This document shows, in pieces, positions 10,345 through 21,387 of a DNA stretch of 42,617 bases (position 1 is its first letter; each line of letters opens with the position of its first letter). The notes below the pieces were generated by a model. That model ran no database searches. It saw nothing but the letters and a program-made list of their open reading frames with translations, and had not been told where the DNA came from. Location: positions 1 to 42,617 of the forward strand of contig JAUCBJ010007260.1 of assembly GCA_032718475.1 (NCBI GenBank). Direction: 5' to 3'. The stretch is from Nemertoderma westbladi (taxonomy: Eukaryota > Xenacoelomorpha > Nemertodermatida > Nemertodermatidae). A program made the translations under genes and the position numbers.

Positions 10345-10735
10345 AGCAGTAAGAGGGTAGGTAGTACCGTTAGTCGAGAGTAAGAGGGTACGCAGTACCG
10401 TTAGTTAGAGTTAGGGAGTAAGAGGGTACGTAGTACCGTTAGTAAAGTTAGAGTTAGGGAGTAAGAGGGTACATAGTACCGGTAGAGAGTTAGTAGAGTT
10501 AGTAGAGGTAGAGAGTTAGTAGAGGTAGAGAGTTAGTAGAGTTAGAGAGTTAGTAGAGTTAGAGAGTTGGAGAGTTAGTAGAGTTAGTAGAGGTAGAGAG
10601 TTAGTAGAGGTAGAGAGTTAGTAGAGTTAGAGAGTTAGTAGAGTTAGAGAGTTAGTAGAGGTAGAGAGTTAGTAGAGTTAGAGAGTTAGTAGAGCTAGTG
10701 AAGTTAGTAGAGTTAGCAGTAAGAGAGTAGAGAGC
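10345..10735. repeat. Irregular AGT/AGAG-rich minisatellite
   Basis: The first part repeats GTAAGAGGGTA...GTACCGTTAGT at 31-43 bp spacing (10349, 10380, 10418, 10461). From about 10490 it passes into short GAGAGTTAGTAGAGTTA-type units of 16-17 bp with internal slippage. Confidence 0.85.
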
Positions 10736-10872
10736 ACAATATACCATAGAAGTAGTAGCTAGAAAGGTAGATAGGATAATAGCACAGAATAGGGGCAAAT
10801 AGAGATAAAAAAAAATCAAAAATAAAACTAAGAATATCAGGACCACCCCCGCACTACAGAAGAGCCTTCAAG

Positions 10873-11115
10873 GTGGCCTTCGGAGGTCTGGTAGACCACC
10901 CAGGACGAGTCGGTGTAATACAACAGCCGGCATCTAGTAGACAGGGAGGTGGATACACATATCAGAGGTGGGAGAAGTTGGAAGCGGAGAGACTTGAGGG
11001 GAATCGACTGGAAGAAGTCGCCAGACGAGAAAAGCAGAGAGAGACTGAAGCGGGTGAGACCGGGAGTGACGAGTCATATCACCTCCGAGCAGGGGGGTTA
11101 AGGCGCGTCATGTAG
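10873..11115 (+). CDS. Open frame tail, possibly the end of a retroelement polyprotein
   Basis: The frame is also open upstream of 10873 (at least to about 10820) but has no ATG, so it looks like the 3' part of a longer coding region. The visible protein is charged and Glu/Arg-rich (RWEKLEAERLEGNRLEEVARREK) and ends YHLRAGGLRRVM. The stop codon overlaps the TGT at 11111, where a possible LTR starts. This layout matches the end of a Gypsy-type polyprotein, but no enzyme motif is left to prove it. Confidence 0.3.
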   Translation: MAFGGLVDHPGRVGVIQQPASSRQGGGYTYQRWEKLEAERLEGNRLEEVARREKQRETEAGETGSDESYHLRAGGLRRVM

Positions 11116-11124
11116 ACGATCATA

Positions 11125-11212
11125 TAATATAATATATATAATAATAATAATTATAATCTTATAATAATTATATAATAATTCATATATATATTATATAATA
11201 TATACTGTAGTC
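11125..11212. repeat. TA-rich low-complexity tract
   Basis: Nearly pure A and T with TATA and AATAAT runs for about 85 bp. Confidence 0.85.
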
Positions 11213-11461
11213 ATGTACAACCTTTTCCAATTAGCTACTGGGACTGGGGACTAATTGACTAGAACAGCAGAACGAGACTCAGACGGATCCCACTGACATG
11301 ATGTATGCGTGGGACCCGAGAAGATTGTGGTCATTAAACAACAGGACGGAGTTCAGGATTTATTGTGAAAGCTCGTATCCTGCGGGATAAGAATCGTGCA
11401 GATGGGCACTACCGGGATATGAGTAGGAGGGGCACTTGATGGGACCACAGGCGTGGAGAGT

Positions 11462-11552
11462 GAGGGAAAAAATGAGAGGAGTATGAGAGGAGTATGAGAG
11501 GAGTATGAGAGGAATATGAGAAGAGTATGAGAGGAGTATGAGGAAAGATAGT
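11462..11552. repeat. 11-bp tandem repeat (GAGTATGAGAG)
   Basis: About seven units of GAGTATGAGAG with one-base variants. The minus strand of this stretch is serine- and leucine-rich in two frames, a composition artefact. Confidence 0.85.
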
Positions 11553-11765
11553 GAGAGGTGGTGTTGAGGCGTGTGGAGAGAATGCGGGTGCAATTCAAAT
11601 GTGGGGGGGGGGGGGAGGAGTAAGAGGCAGAGTGAGGGACAAGGAGGTCCGAAAGTTAGAGTGGAAGTACAGAGAAGTAGAGAAGAGTTAGGGTGAAAAG
11701 TGGAGAGAAGTTAGAGTCAGTTAGAGTGGAGTGGAGATAAAATTGTGTGAGAGAAATCCACAATT

Positions 11766-12211
11766 GTCTCGAACCGAGACGTCAGATGTCTTGGTGCAAC
11801 ACAGGCCGAAGTTGCACCAAGAGAGGGTAGTAATATCATACCCAGAGGGTGCGGCCTGGAAAGCCGACTCCAAGTAAGAGAACTCCACCCCACACCCGAT
11901 AGTAGATCGGGTTCCAGCGGAATTGAAGCGCACTCGAAGGTGATGCTATCTTCTCACCGGGAAGATAGCATGGGGGGGGGAGTGTGAGCGGATTCAATTC
12001 CGCCTCACTATCCCCATAAAGTTGGGAAGTGGCGCCTTTTCAGCAATATTGGGAATACGAGGTTAATCAGAATTAATCTCGTATCACACCCAATAACGGG
12101 GACAACATACAGCCCCGAAGGCCACACACAAAGGAGGTTAGAGGTCAAACCACCTCGAGAGGGAAAGTAACAGCAGCGGGGGGGGGGGGAGCACTCCCAC
12201 AGAGGTGGGAG
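11766..12211. other. Cluster of strong short-loop hairpins
   Basis: Perfect or near-perfect stem-loops follow one another: 11766-11780 (6 bp, loop AAC), 11789-11822 (12 bp, 10-nt loop), 11894-11912 (7 bp, loop AGTAG), 11943-11971 (11 bp), 11984-12008 (9 bp with one bulge), 12055-12084 (13 bp with one G-T pair, loop CAGA), 12097-12117 (5 bp), 12141-12156 (5 bp) and 12194-12211 (7 bp, loop AGAG). Flanking hairpins lie at 11228-11257, 11376-11389, 12351-12374 and 12526-12543. Arm sequences differ from one hairpin to the next, so they are not copies of one repeat. No protein or known RNA family is recognised. Confidence 0.75.
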
Positions 12212-12292
12212 CCGAGAATTAAGATATTAGCCAATGGGGGCGAGGAAAGCATCCGCTAGATAGAGGGGCCAAAGTAGTGTAGGAATAACCAA

Positions 12293-12352
12293 TATATATT
12301 ATATTGCATACTACCAGTCAGTTCAGTTATCTCAGTCATCTAGTGCAGATCG
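12293..12352 (+). promoter_or_regulatory. Putative core promoter: TATA, initiator and DPE
   Basis: TATATATT lies at 12293-12300. TCAGTT at 12318-12323 fits the arthropod-type initiator TCAKTY. Taking A12320 as +1, AGATC begins at 12347, exactly +28, and fits the downstream promoter element RGWYV. The TATA is a few bases closer than usual. Transcription would run toward the satellite, which starts 226 bp downstream. Function is inferred from motif spacing. Confidence 0.45.
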
Positions 12353-12546
12353 GTGACATTTCGTACCGTCACCGTCACTACCGGTATAACATTTTGAACC
12401 TATTGCATACATTCTGACAACTGTGCTATCGTATTTTATATCAATCATCTTATAACAATATTAGAACAACAGCAACAAACTATCTTTTCCCAATTACACG
12501 GTGACGCGTAACCTAATCAACTGGTCGGGATCCCCTGATCCCGTCA

Positions 12547-15500
12547 CAGCCAAGTGCTTATTGAGTTAATCAATATTAGATTAGCAGCCAAGTGCTCATT
12601 GAGTATATCAATATTAGATTAGCAGCCAAGTGCTTATTGAGTATATCAATATTAGATTAGCAGCCAAGTGCTTATTGAGTTAATCAATATTAGATTAGCA
12701 GCCAAGTGCTCATTGAGTATATCAATATTAGATTAGCAGCCAAGTGCTTATTGAGTATATCAATATTAGATTAGCAGCCAAGTGCTTATTGAGTATATCA
12801 ATATTAGATTAACAGCCAAGTGCTTATTGAGTTAATCAATATTAGATTAGCAGCCAAGTGCTCATTGAGTATATCAATATTAGATTAGCAGCCAAGTGCT
12901 TATTGAGTATATCAATATTAGATTAGCAGCCAAGTGCTTATTGAGTATATCAATATTAGATTAGCAGCCAAGTGCTTATTGAGTATATCAATATTAGATT
13001 AGCAGCCAAGTGCTTATTGAGTATATCAATATTAGATTAGCAGCCAAGTGCTTATTGAGTTAATCAATATTAGATTAGCAGCCAAGTGCTTATTGAGTAT
13101 ATCAATATTAGATTTGCAGCCAAGTGCTTATTGAGTATATCAATATTAAATTAGCAGCCAAGTGCTTATTGAGTTAATCAATATTAGATTATCAGCCAAG
13201 TGCTTATTGAGTATATGAATATTAGATTAGCAGCCAAGTGCTTATTGGGTATACCAATATTAGATTAGCAGCCAAGTGCTTATTGAGTTAATCAATATTA
13301 GATTAGCAGCCAAGTGCTTATTGAGTATATCAATATTAGCTTAGCAGCCAAGTGCTTATTGAGTTAATCAATATTGGATTACCAGCCAAGTGCTTATTGA
13401 GTATATCAATATTAGATTAGCAGCCAAGTGCTTATTGAGTATATCAATATTAGATTAGCAGCCAAGTGCTTATTGAGTATATCAATATTAGATTAGCAGC
13501 CAAGTGCTTGTTGAGTTATTCAATATTAGATTACCAGCTAAGTGCTTATTGAGTATATCAATATTAGATTAACAGCCAAGTGCTTATTGAGTATATCAAT
13601 ATTAGATTAACAGCCAAGTGCTTATTGAGTATATCAATATTAGATTAGCAGCCAAATGCTTATTGAGTATATCAATATTAGATTAGCAGCAAAGTGCTTA
13701 TTGAGTATATCAATATTAGATTAGCAGCCAAGTGCTTATTGAGTATATCAATATTAGATTAGCAGCCAAGTGCTTATTGAGTTAATCAATATTAGATTAG
13801 CAGCCAAGTGCTTATTGAGTATATCAATATTAGCTTAGCAGCCAAGTGCTTATTGAGTTAATCAATATTGGATTACCAGCCAAGTGCTTATTGAGTATAT
13901 CAATATTAGATTAGCAGCTAAGTGCTTATTGAGTATATCAATATTAGATTAGCAGCCAAGTGCTTATTGAGTATATCAATATTAGATTAGCAGCCAAGTG
14001 CTTGTTGAGTTATTCAATATTAGATTACCAGCTAAGTGCTTATTGAGTATATCAATATTAGATTAACAGCCAAGTGCTTATTGAGTATATCAATATTAGA
14101 TTAACAGCCAAGTGCTTATTGAGTATATCAATATTAGATTAGCAGCCAAATGCTTATTGAGTATATCAATATTAGATTAGCAGCCAAGTGCTTATTGAGT
14201 ATATCAATATTAGATTAGCAGCCAAGTGCTTATTGAGTATATCAATATTAGATTAGCAGCCAAGTGCTTATTGAGTATATCAATATTAGATTAGCAACCA
14301 AGTGCTTATTGAGTATATCAATATTAGATTAGCAGCCAAGTGCTTATTGAGTATATCAATATTAGATTAGCAGCCAAGTGCTTATTGAGTATATCAATAT
14401 TAGATTAGCAACCAAGTGCTTATTGAGTATATCAATATTAGATTAGCAGCCAAGTGCTTATTGAGTATATCAATATTAGATTAGCAGCCAAGTGCTTATT
14501 GAGTATATCAATATTAGATTAGCAGCCAAGTGCTTATTGAGTATATCAATATTAGATTAGCAGCCAAGTGCTTATTGAGTATATCAATATTAGATTAGCA
14601 GCCAAGTGCTTATTGAGTATATCAATATTAGATTAGCAGCCAAGTGCTTATTGAGTATATCAATATTAGATTAACAGCCAAGTGCTTATTGAGTATATCA
14701 ATATTAGATTAACAGCCAAGTGCTTATTGAGTATATCAATATTAGATTAGCAGCCAAATGCTTATTGAGTATATCAATATTAGATTAGCAGCCAAGTGCT
14801 TATTGAGTATATCAATATTAGATTAGCAGCCAAGTGCTTATTGAGTATATCAATATTAGATTAGCAGCCAAGTGCTTATTGAGTATATCAATATTAGATT
14901 AGCAGCCAACTGCTTATTGAGAATATCAATATTAGATCAGCAGCCAAGTGCTTATTGAGTATATCAATATTAGATTAGCAGCCAAGTGCTTATTGAGTAT
15001 ATCAATATTAGATTAGCAGCCAAGTGCTTCTTGAGTTAATCAATATTAGACTAGCAGCCAAGTGCTTATTGAGTATATCAATCAATATTAGATTAGCAGC
15101 CAAGTGCTTATTGAGTATATCAATATTAGATTAGCAGCCAAGTGCTTATTGAGTTAATCAATATTAGACTAGCAGCCAAGTGCTTATTGAGTATATCAAT
15201 ATTAGATTAACAGCCAAGTGCTTATTGAGTTAATCAATATTAGACTAGCAGCCAAGTGCTTATTGAGTATATCAATATTAGATTAACAGCCAAGTGCTTA
15301 TTGAGTATATCAATATTAGATTAGCAACCAAGTGCTTATTGAGTATATCAATCTTAGATTAGCAGCCAAGTGCTTATTGAGTATATCAATATTAGATTAG
15401 CAGCCAAGTGCTTATTGAGTATATCAATATTAGATTAGCAGCCAAGTGCTTATTGAGTATATCAATATTAGATTAGCAGCCAAGTGCTTATTGAGTATAT

Positions 15501-17117
15501 CAATATTAGATTAGCAGCCAAGTGCTTATTGAGTATATCAATATTAGATTAGCAGCCAAGTGCTTATTGAGTATATCAATATTAGATTAGCAGCCAAGTG
15601 CTTATTGAGTATATCAATATTAGATTAGCAGCCAAGTGCTTATTGAGTATATCAATATTAGATTAGCAGCCAAGTGCTTATTGAGTATATCAATATTAGA
15701 TTAGCAGCCAAGTGCTTATTGAGTATATCAATATTAGATTAGCAGCCTCGTGCTTTTTGAGTATATCAATATTAGATTAGCAGCCAAATGCTTTTTGAGT
15801 ATATCAATATTAGTTTAGCAGCCAAGTGCTTATTGAGTATATGAATATTAGATTAGCAGCCAAGTGCTTATTGAGTATATCAATATTAGATTAGCAGCCA
15901 AGTGCTTATTGAGTATATCAATATTAGATTAGCAGCCAAGTGCTTATTGAGTATATCAATATTAGATTAGCAGCCAAGTGCTTATTGAGTATATCAATAT
16001 TAGATTAGCAGCCAAGTGCTTATTGAGTATATTAATATTAAATTAGCAGCCAAGTGCTTTTTGAGTATATCAATATTAGATTAGCAGCCAAGTGCTTATT
16101 GAGTATATCAATATTAGATTAGCAGCCAAGTGCTTATTGAGTATATCAATATTAGATTAGCATCCAAGTGCTTATTGAGTATATCAATATTAGATTAGCA
16201 GCCAAGTGCTTATTGAGTATATCAATATTAGATTAGCCACCAAGTGCTTATTGAGTATATCAATATTAGATTAGCAGCCAAGTGCTTATTGAGTATATCA
16301 ATATTAGATTAGCAGCCAAGTGCTTATTGAGTATATCAATATTAGATTAGCAGCCAAGTGCTTATTGAGTACATCAATATTAGATTAGCAGCCAAGTGCT
16401 TATTGAGTATATCAATATTAGATTAGCAGCCAAGTGCTTATTGAGTATATCAATATTAGATTAGCAGCCAAGTGCTTATTGAGTATATCAATATTAGATT
16501 AGCAGCCAAGTCCTTATTGAATATATCAATATTAGATTAGCATCCAAGTGCTTATTGAGTATATCAATATTAGATTAGCAACCAAGTGCTTATTGAGTAT
16601 ATCAATATTAGATTAGCCACCAAGTGCTTATTGAGTATATCAATATTAGATTAGCAGCCAACTGCTTATTGAGAATATCAATATTAGATCAGCAGCCAAG
16701 TGCTTATTGAGTATATCAATATTAGATTAGCAGCCAAGTGCTTATTGAGTATATCAATATTAGATTAGCAGCCAAGTGCTTCTTGAGTTAATCAATATTA
16801 GACTAGCAGCCAAGTGCTTATTGAGTATATCAATCAATATTAGATTAGCAGCCAAGTGCTTATTGAGTATATCAATATTAGATTAGCAGCCAAGTGCTTA
16901 TTGAGTTAATCAATATTAGACTAGCAGCCAAGTGCTTATTGAGTATATCAATATTAGATTAACAGCCAAGTGCTTATTGAGTTAATCAATATTAGACTAG
17001 CAGCCAAGTGCTTATTGAGTATATCAATATTAGATTAACAGCCAAGTGCTTATTGAGTATATCAATATTAGATTAGCAACCAAGTGCTTATTGAGTATAT
17101 CAATCTTAGATTAGCAG
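12547..17117. repeat. 38-bp satellite array, about 120 copies
   Basis: The monomer starts CAGCCAAGTGCTTATTGAGT and continues ATATCAATATTAGATTAG, 38 bp in all. Monomers are nearly identical over the whole array. Each contains an inverted repeat ATTGA-N5-TCAAT. The N5 centre is GTATA in most copies and GTTAA in a scattered minority. Two 42-bp monomers carry an extra ATCA. Segments of the array are themselves duplicated, with offsets of 494 bp (13 monomers), 608 bp (16 monomers) and 1752 bp (46 monomers). No open frame runs through it. There are no variable spacers, so it is a eukaryotic satellite or minisatellite and not a CRISPR array. Confidence 0.98.
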
Positions 17118-17118
17118 T

Positions 17119-17441
17119 GATTTTTAACGGCTTTTAAAATGATTATTCACTGTTATTACATCATCCTTCACCTCTTGCTGCATTATTGGTGAATGATGAC
17201 TGAATCTGATAACAATATAAAAATAGAGAGGGTCCAATTAATATTTCATTCGTTCATATTATTCTAAAAGTTTCAAGGGTTCAAAAACAAACGGTTTTGT
17301 ATCTCGTACAATTTACAATTTTTTTTACAAATGTTTATACTCAAAATAAAATTATTACTTTGAGGAAAGTTCGTAAATGTGCAGATTCCCAACTCTGTTT
17401 CAGAGACAAATGGGGGCCATATTGACCCCCAATCCCGAAAT
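17119..17441. other. Non-coding stretch after the satellite
   Basis: AT-rich DNA with no recognisable gene or repeat. The satellite ends abruptly inside a monomer at GATTAGCAG. Confidence 0.5.
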
Positions 17442-17444
17442 TAA

Positions 17445-18171
17445 GGGGGGGGGGGGGGGGGGGGGGGTACACCATTTTCGGACAACTCTTCGTTTTATCA
17501 CTCTCAGCGTTTCAAAATTGTTTGGTTTTGGCTAAAATTTGGCATATAGGTGCCTAAGATGCTATTCTACATGACAGGTCAGAAAAAATTTTTTTTTCGC
17601 TATTTAATATTAGTTAATACTAGTTAACAATAAAAAAAACTTGGTTGCGCTTAAAACCCTAAGGCTTTTATAGTTTTGAACCTAATCACATGAAAGTTTT
17701 TTTATATGATAGATCAAAGATGGGGCAACATAACTATCAGGCGAAATTTTGTGAAAATAATTCTGCACCGCTAGGTGGCGCTGCAAATTTATGCTAATTT
17801 TTAGGTTTTTTATAAATAGTATTAAATTTTATTAACAAAAAATTTCGAAAAGTTGTCTGATACTTTTATGCAGGGTGGCTATGTAGACACCCACAGAAAG
17901 TTTCAGACTAATTATTCAAAAATTGTAGAAGTAGTAGGGTTTTGAAGTTGACAATTTCATGAAAAAAATATTTGGAGATAATCGACCTTTCATTATACAT
18001 AGTAATAGTAATTTCAATAGGACTCCCTAAATGGAAATTTACAGAACTTGAAAACTAAAAGAGCTATTAAATAGCGGTTTTCAGATTTGGAAAGACCATT
18101 CAATGGTGCATTATAATAGACAATAAAAAAAATTTCGACATATTTTGGACCAAAATGGTGTACCCCCCCCC
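17445..18171. mobile_element. MITE with G-run terminal inverted repeats, Harbinger-like
   Basis: The left end is a run of 23 G then GTACACCATTTTCG. The right end is CAAAATGGTGTAC then 9 C, the inverted equivalent. TAA stands directly outside both ends (17442-17444 and 18172-18174). A 3-bp TAA/TTA duplication with G-rich ends is typical of PIF/Harbinger elements. The 727-bp interior has no coding capacity, so it would be a non-autonomous copy. The shared inverted repeat beyond the G run is only about 13 bp, so the class assignment is tentative. Confidence 0.6.
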
Positions 18172-18174
18172 TAA

Positions 18175-19776
18175 TAGGGTTATGTTGAATATAATATTGT
18201 GCTAAATTAATATCCAATCCTCAGGACATTGTCAATCATATGCTATATATTTCGTGAAAACTCTGTTATAAATTATATCCATTATTTAACTGACATTTCA
18301 CTACTAACTTATACAAATTTAGAACTAAATAAGTAAAGTTAATGGTGAATTTGAAACAATAAACACCAGTAAAACCCCCGACTCGAAATCATGTATCGAA
18401 CTCGTGGCTCTTAGTTGACCTTAGTGGCTTATGTTCTACAAGGGTAGCACTAAAGCCAATGTGGCTCTCTATTTAACATTTCATTCGTTTGTATGGGTTT
18501 TGGTTGTTAAAAAAAGGCTCTTCTGAAACATGATACCAAAAAATGTTACAAATAGAATTCACTCACATAAATACAATTATTACTATATTAATTGTACTAC
18601 TGTAGTATTTATAATTGTATAATAAATACTGTATATTAAGAATAAAGCCGTTTGGCATTAAAATATCAAAATAACTAACAAAAGTATTTTATTATAATAA
18701 ATGACTCTGCTGCAACGTCAAATCATTTATTTATGGCAACCAAATGGTTGAAAACAAATTAACGTAGACTTAGATCGCTCTACGAGCAGAGATCGGTCAG
18801 GTTAACAAATTATTGCACGCCAATGAATCAGTTCAAAGCAATTTGTTTTTGAAATCGAAATTTAATCAGAATTCCAACATTTTAGGGGATAATTGCAAAT
18901 TCAATTTTGTATACAATACAAATACAAATAAATTGAAATTCCCTTCCATTGTTCTACTAAATTGGTCTAAAATATGACCCTAGAGGGAGTTTGAATGGCC
19001 CTTTTCATGATAAATATAATTTGGTATCAGTACTCACTTATATAAATCAATAGCAGAGGTTCAATGTGGTTTTGTGGTTTCATTTTGTGAAGAATAGAAA
19101 GAAAGTGACAGAATAGAAATAAATAGGGTTTTCTGTCACTCAATTTCAATGTTAAATATCTATGGGGTTCACAGGTATCTATACAAGAAAACTGATCAGG
19201 TTCTTCACTAATTATTGCAAAAACAATATCGAATAGTTTTGCGAAATTGTATTTAACACAAACCCAATCCTGGAACATTTTGTAACAAGCAATTTCGTCA
19301 GGGACAGAATTGTCAGGGACATAATTTTTTCGAGTTCAACTTAAATCTGAATATCGCTAGTAGTTTTATATGAGGTATGATAAAACTCTACGAAAGAGTA
19401 CTTTGGTTGCATGAGAGCATTCCATTATAAGTTGGGGTCTGCTGTTAAGAATTTTATTGGCAGTCAGGGACAGATTGATATCCCGGCTACCAGTACTACA
19501 ATTTATGACCACTTTCTAAAACAAGGAGATTGTTATAGGAATTATAACAGTGTATACAAAATTTCAACAATTCAACGTTTGAACAATTTAATATAAGTAT
19601 ATCTTTATACCTGTACCATATTCAAACAATTTCACAGTTTAACAATTCAATATACATAATATAGCCTATTAAATTCAATACCGGTACTGATAAAACATTC
19701 AAGCAATTTCATAGTTTAATATTTCAATACTTATATGAACAATTCAAAATTATTTCAAATTTAGCAAAAAATGTCC
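18175..19776. other. AT-rich non-coding stretch
   Basis: No gene, long repeat or element boundary is visible. Short open frames near 19027-19278 (minus) and 19411-19596 (plus) have no family motif and no start context of note. Confidence 0.5.
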
Positions 19777-19879
19777 TTATTTAATCTGTTTATAATCAGT
19801 AAGATCGCAAGGAAACTTATAAATGCCCCTTCCTGATATACCAGGTGCTGGAAAAATAGCCTGGATGGTCGATATCTTA

Positions 19880-21387
19880 CAGTCCCAATCCCAATAAACA
19901 TTAACTTGGTCATTTTGGCGGCCAAAATTACCAAAATGGCCAAGTAAAAACTGCGGTATTCATGAAAGGAACTGCTGAGGCACGTTGGCTTGTCAATCAC
20001 AGCCAGTGAATACAGGCTGAGTGTAAGTAAAGCCCAGCATGTTGGCGCTGAGGTAGAGTTCTGAGGTAGAGTTCTCTCTACCTTTAGGTAGAGAGAAAGG
20101 CTCCAGTGTAGTAATGGCTGGGCTCGCCACTGTAGTAAACATGCCTGTAAGAGTGCAGTGTGAGGCGCCCTAACTTATTATTTTCTACATATTTTTTACT
20201 AATCTAATAATTAACACACCTTTACCTGTCACTTAGGTTATAAGCAGTGTGCTACCACTTGCAGCGTAATAATTAATTATTTACTTTAATTCTATTCAAT
20301 TGGTAATAAAAATAACAAGTTCATATATTTAATTTGTAAAAATTCTTTAAAATATGAGAAAAGAACTTTACATAGATTTTTCTTTATTTAGCTGTTTAGT
20401 ACGCTGTAATATAAATGCTCTCATAAATACAGTTAGGGGGGGGGGGGGGGGGGGGGGGGGGACTTGACGCAAATAACAGATGATTACTCTCAAACATAAA
20501 ACTGTAATGTTCATTTATGTTTAATTAATTGTTTTGGTTAAAATAACGTGCCACTATAACCTGCTCCCTATAACCTAACAATTTAACATTGAGGCGGGAT
20601 ATTAATTCGCCAAGGCGAGTTTTGCGTCCAGTCCCCCCCCCCCCCCCCCCCCCCCCCTGTCTCGATAAATAATAATTACATCATCATAAATTCACCCAAA
20701 TATGCCGACTCTGTTGACTGTTAGCACAGAGCCTGATATTATAATGTTTTCAGTTACTATCGCCCTCGAATTCAGACCCAGCTACTAGAAATAGGCCGCG
20801 CCGCTCTAATCTGAATTTCATCAGTATACCGAACTCGTTCGAGACTGAGTGTCGCTATTTAATAGCTACCTCTCGCCCTGTCACAGACCCAGCTTCTAAC
20901 TATAAAACTATAATTAGGACGCCTTCATACAGAACACATTGCCATTTCATAATGACTCTAAACTGAAGCTACACAAAGGAAAAAGTGAGAAGTGATTATC
21001 TAATAATAACACACAAAATCCGATTATTATACATACTCCTCCAGTCCTCCTTTTAACAAAGCCGCATTCAACTAACTCCCTTATTACGTATTAGCCTGTG
21101 CTGTATCAATGCCTCAGTGGGTGGTCTCTACTACAACTGAAAGGCCCGACTCAGCTCCAGGTAAGTTAACAATCTGTCAATAATAAAAATGAAAGCGAGC
21201 CGACATTTAGTCAGAGCAACCAAGTGGATGTCCAAGGAGACGGGCTGTCTGGACTTGACTGAGTCGAGTTAAATCGCTTCGCCAAAACGACCAAGTAGCC
21301 CATAGGAATACACTACATTTTTTTTGGCGATTTTGGTCATTTTGGCCGCCAAAACGACCAAGTTAATGTTTATTGGGATTGGGACTG
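19880..21387. mobile_element. Non-autonomous TIR DNA transposon with TA duplication, pogo/mariner-like
   Basis: The left end CAGTCCCAATCCCAATAAAC and the right end GTTTATTGGGATTGGGACTG are exact inverted copies. With a few mismatches the repeat extends to about 62 bp, including CATTAACTTGGTC and the internally palindromic TTTTGGCGGCCAAAA. TA flanks both ends (19878-19879 and 21388-21389). CAGT...ACTG ends with TA targets are typical of pogo/Tigger elements. The 1508-bp interior has no transposase. Removing the element and one TA rejoins the reading frame of the interrupted gene, which confirms the borders. Confidence 0.85.
20436..20657. repeat. Inverted repeat with poly-G and poly-C arms inside the TIR element
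   Basis: A run of 26 G (20436-20461) followed by ACTTGACGCAAA is mirrored by TTTGCGTCCAGT followed by 25 C (20633-20657). The arms match with one mismatch beyond the homopolymer and enclose about 145 bp. This may be a small nested MITE, but no target duplication is evident. Confidence 0.7.

Larger units (their letters stand above)
11111..12548 (+). mobile_element. Possible long terminal repeat of an unidentified LTR element
   Basis: The block begins TGTAGAC right after a stop codon and ends GTCACA where the satellite starts, so it has TG...CA termini. It contains a TATA-initiator-DPE promoter at the expected internal place and a hairpin-rich upstream part. A second LTR, a primer binding site and a clear polypurine tract are not visible in this window, so the call rests on layout alone. 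The alternative is an unrelated structured non-coding region. Confidence 0.3.

Noticed and set aside
12547-17117. Regular short repeats resembling a CRISPR array
   Set aside because: The units are contiguous 38-bp copies with no variable spacers, and the window is clearly eukaryotic.
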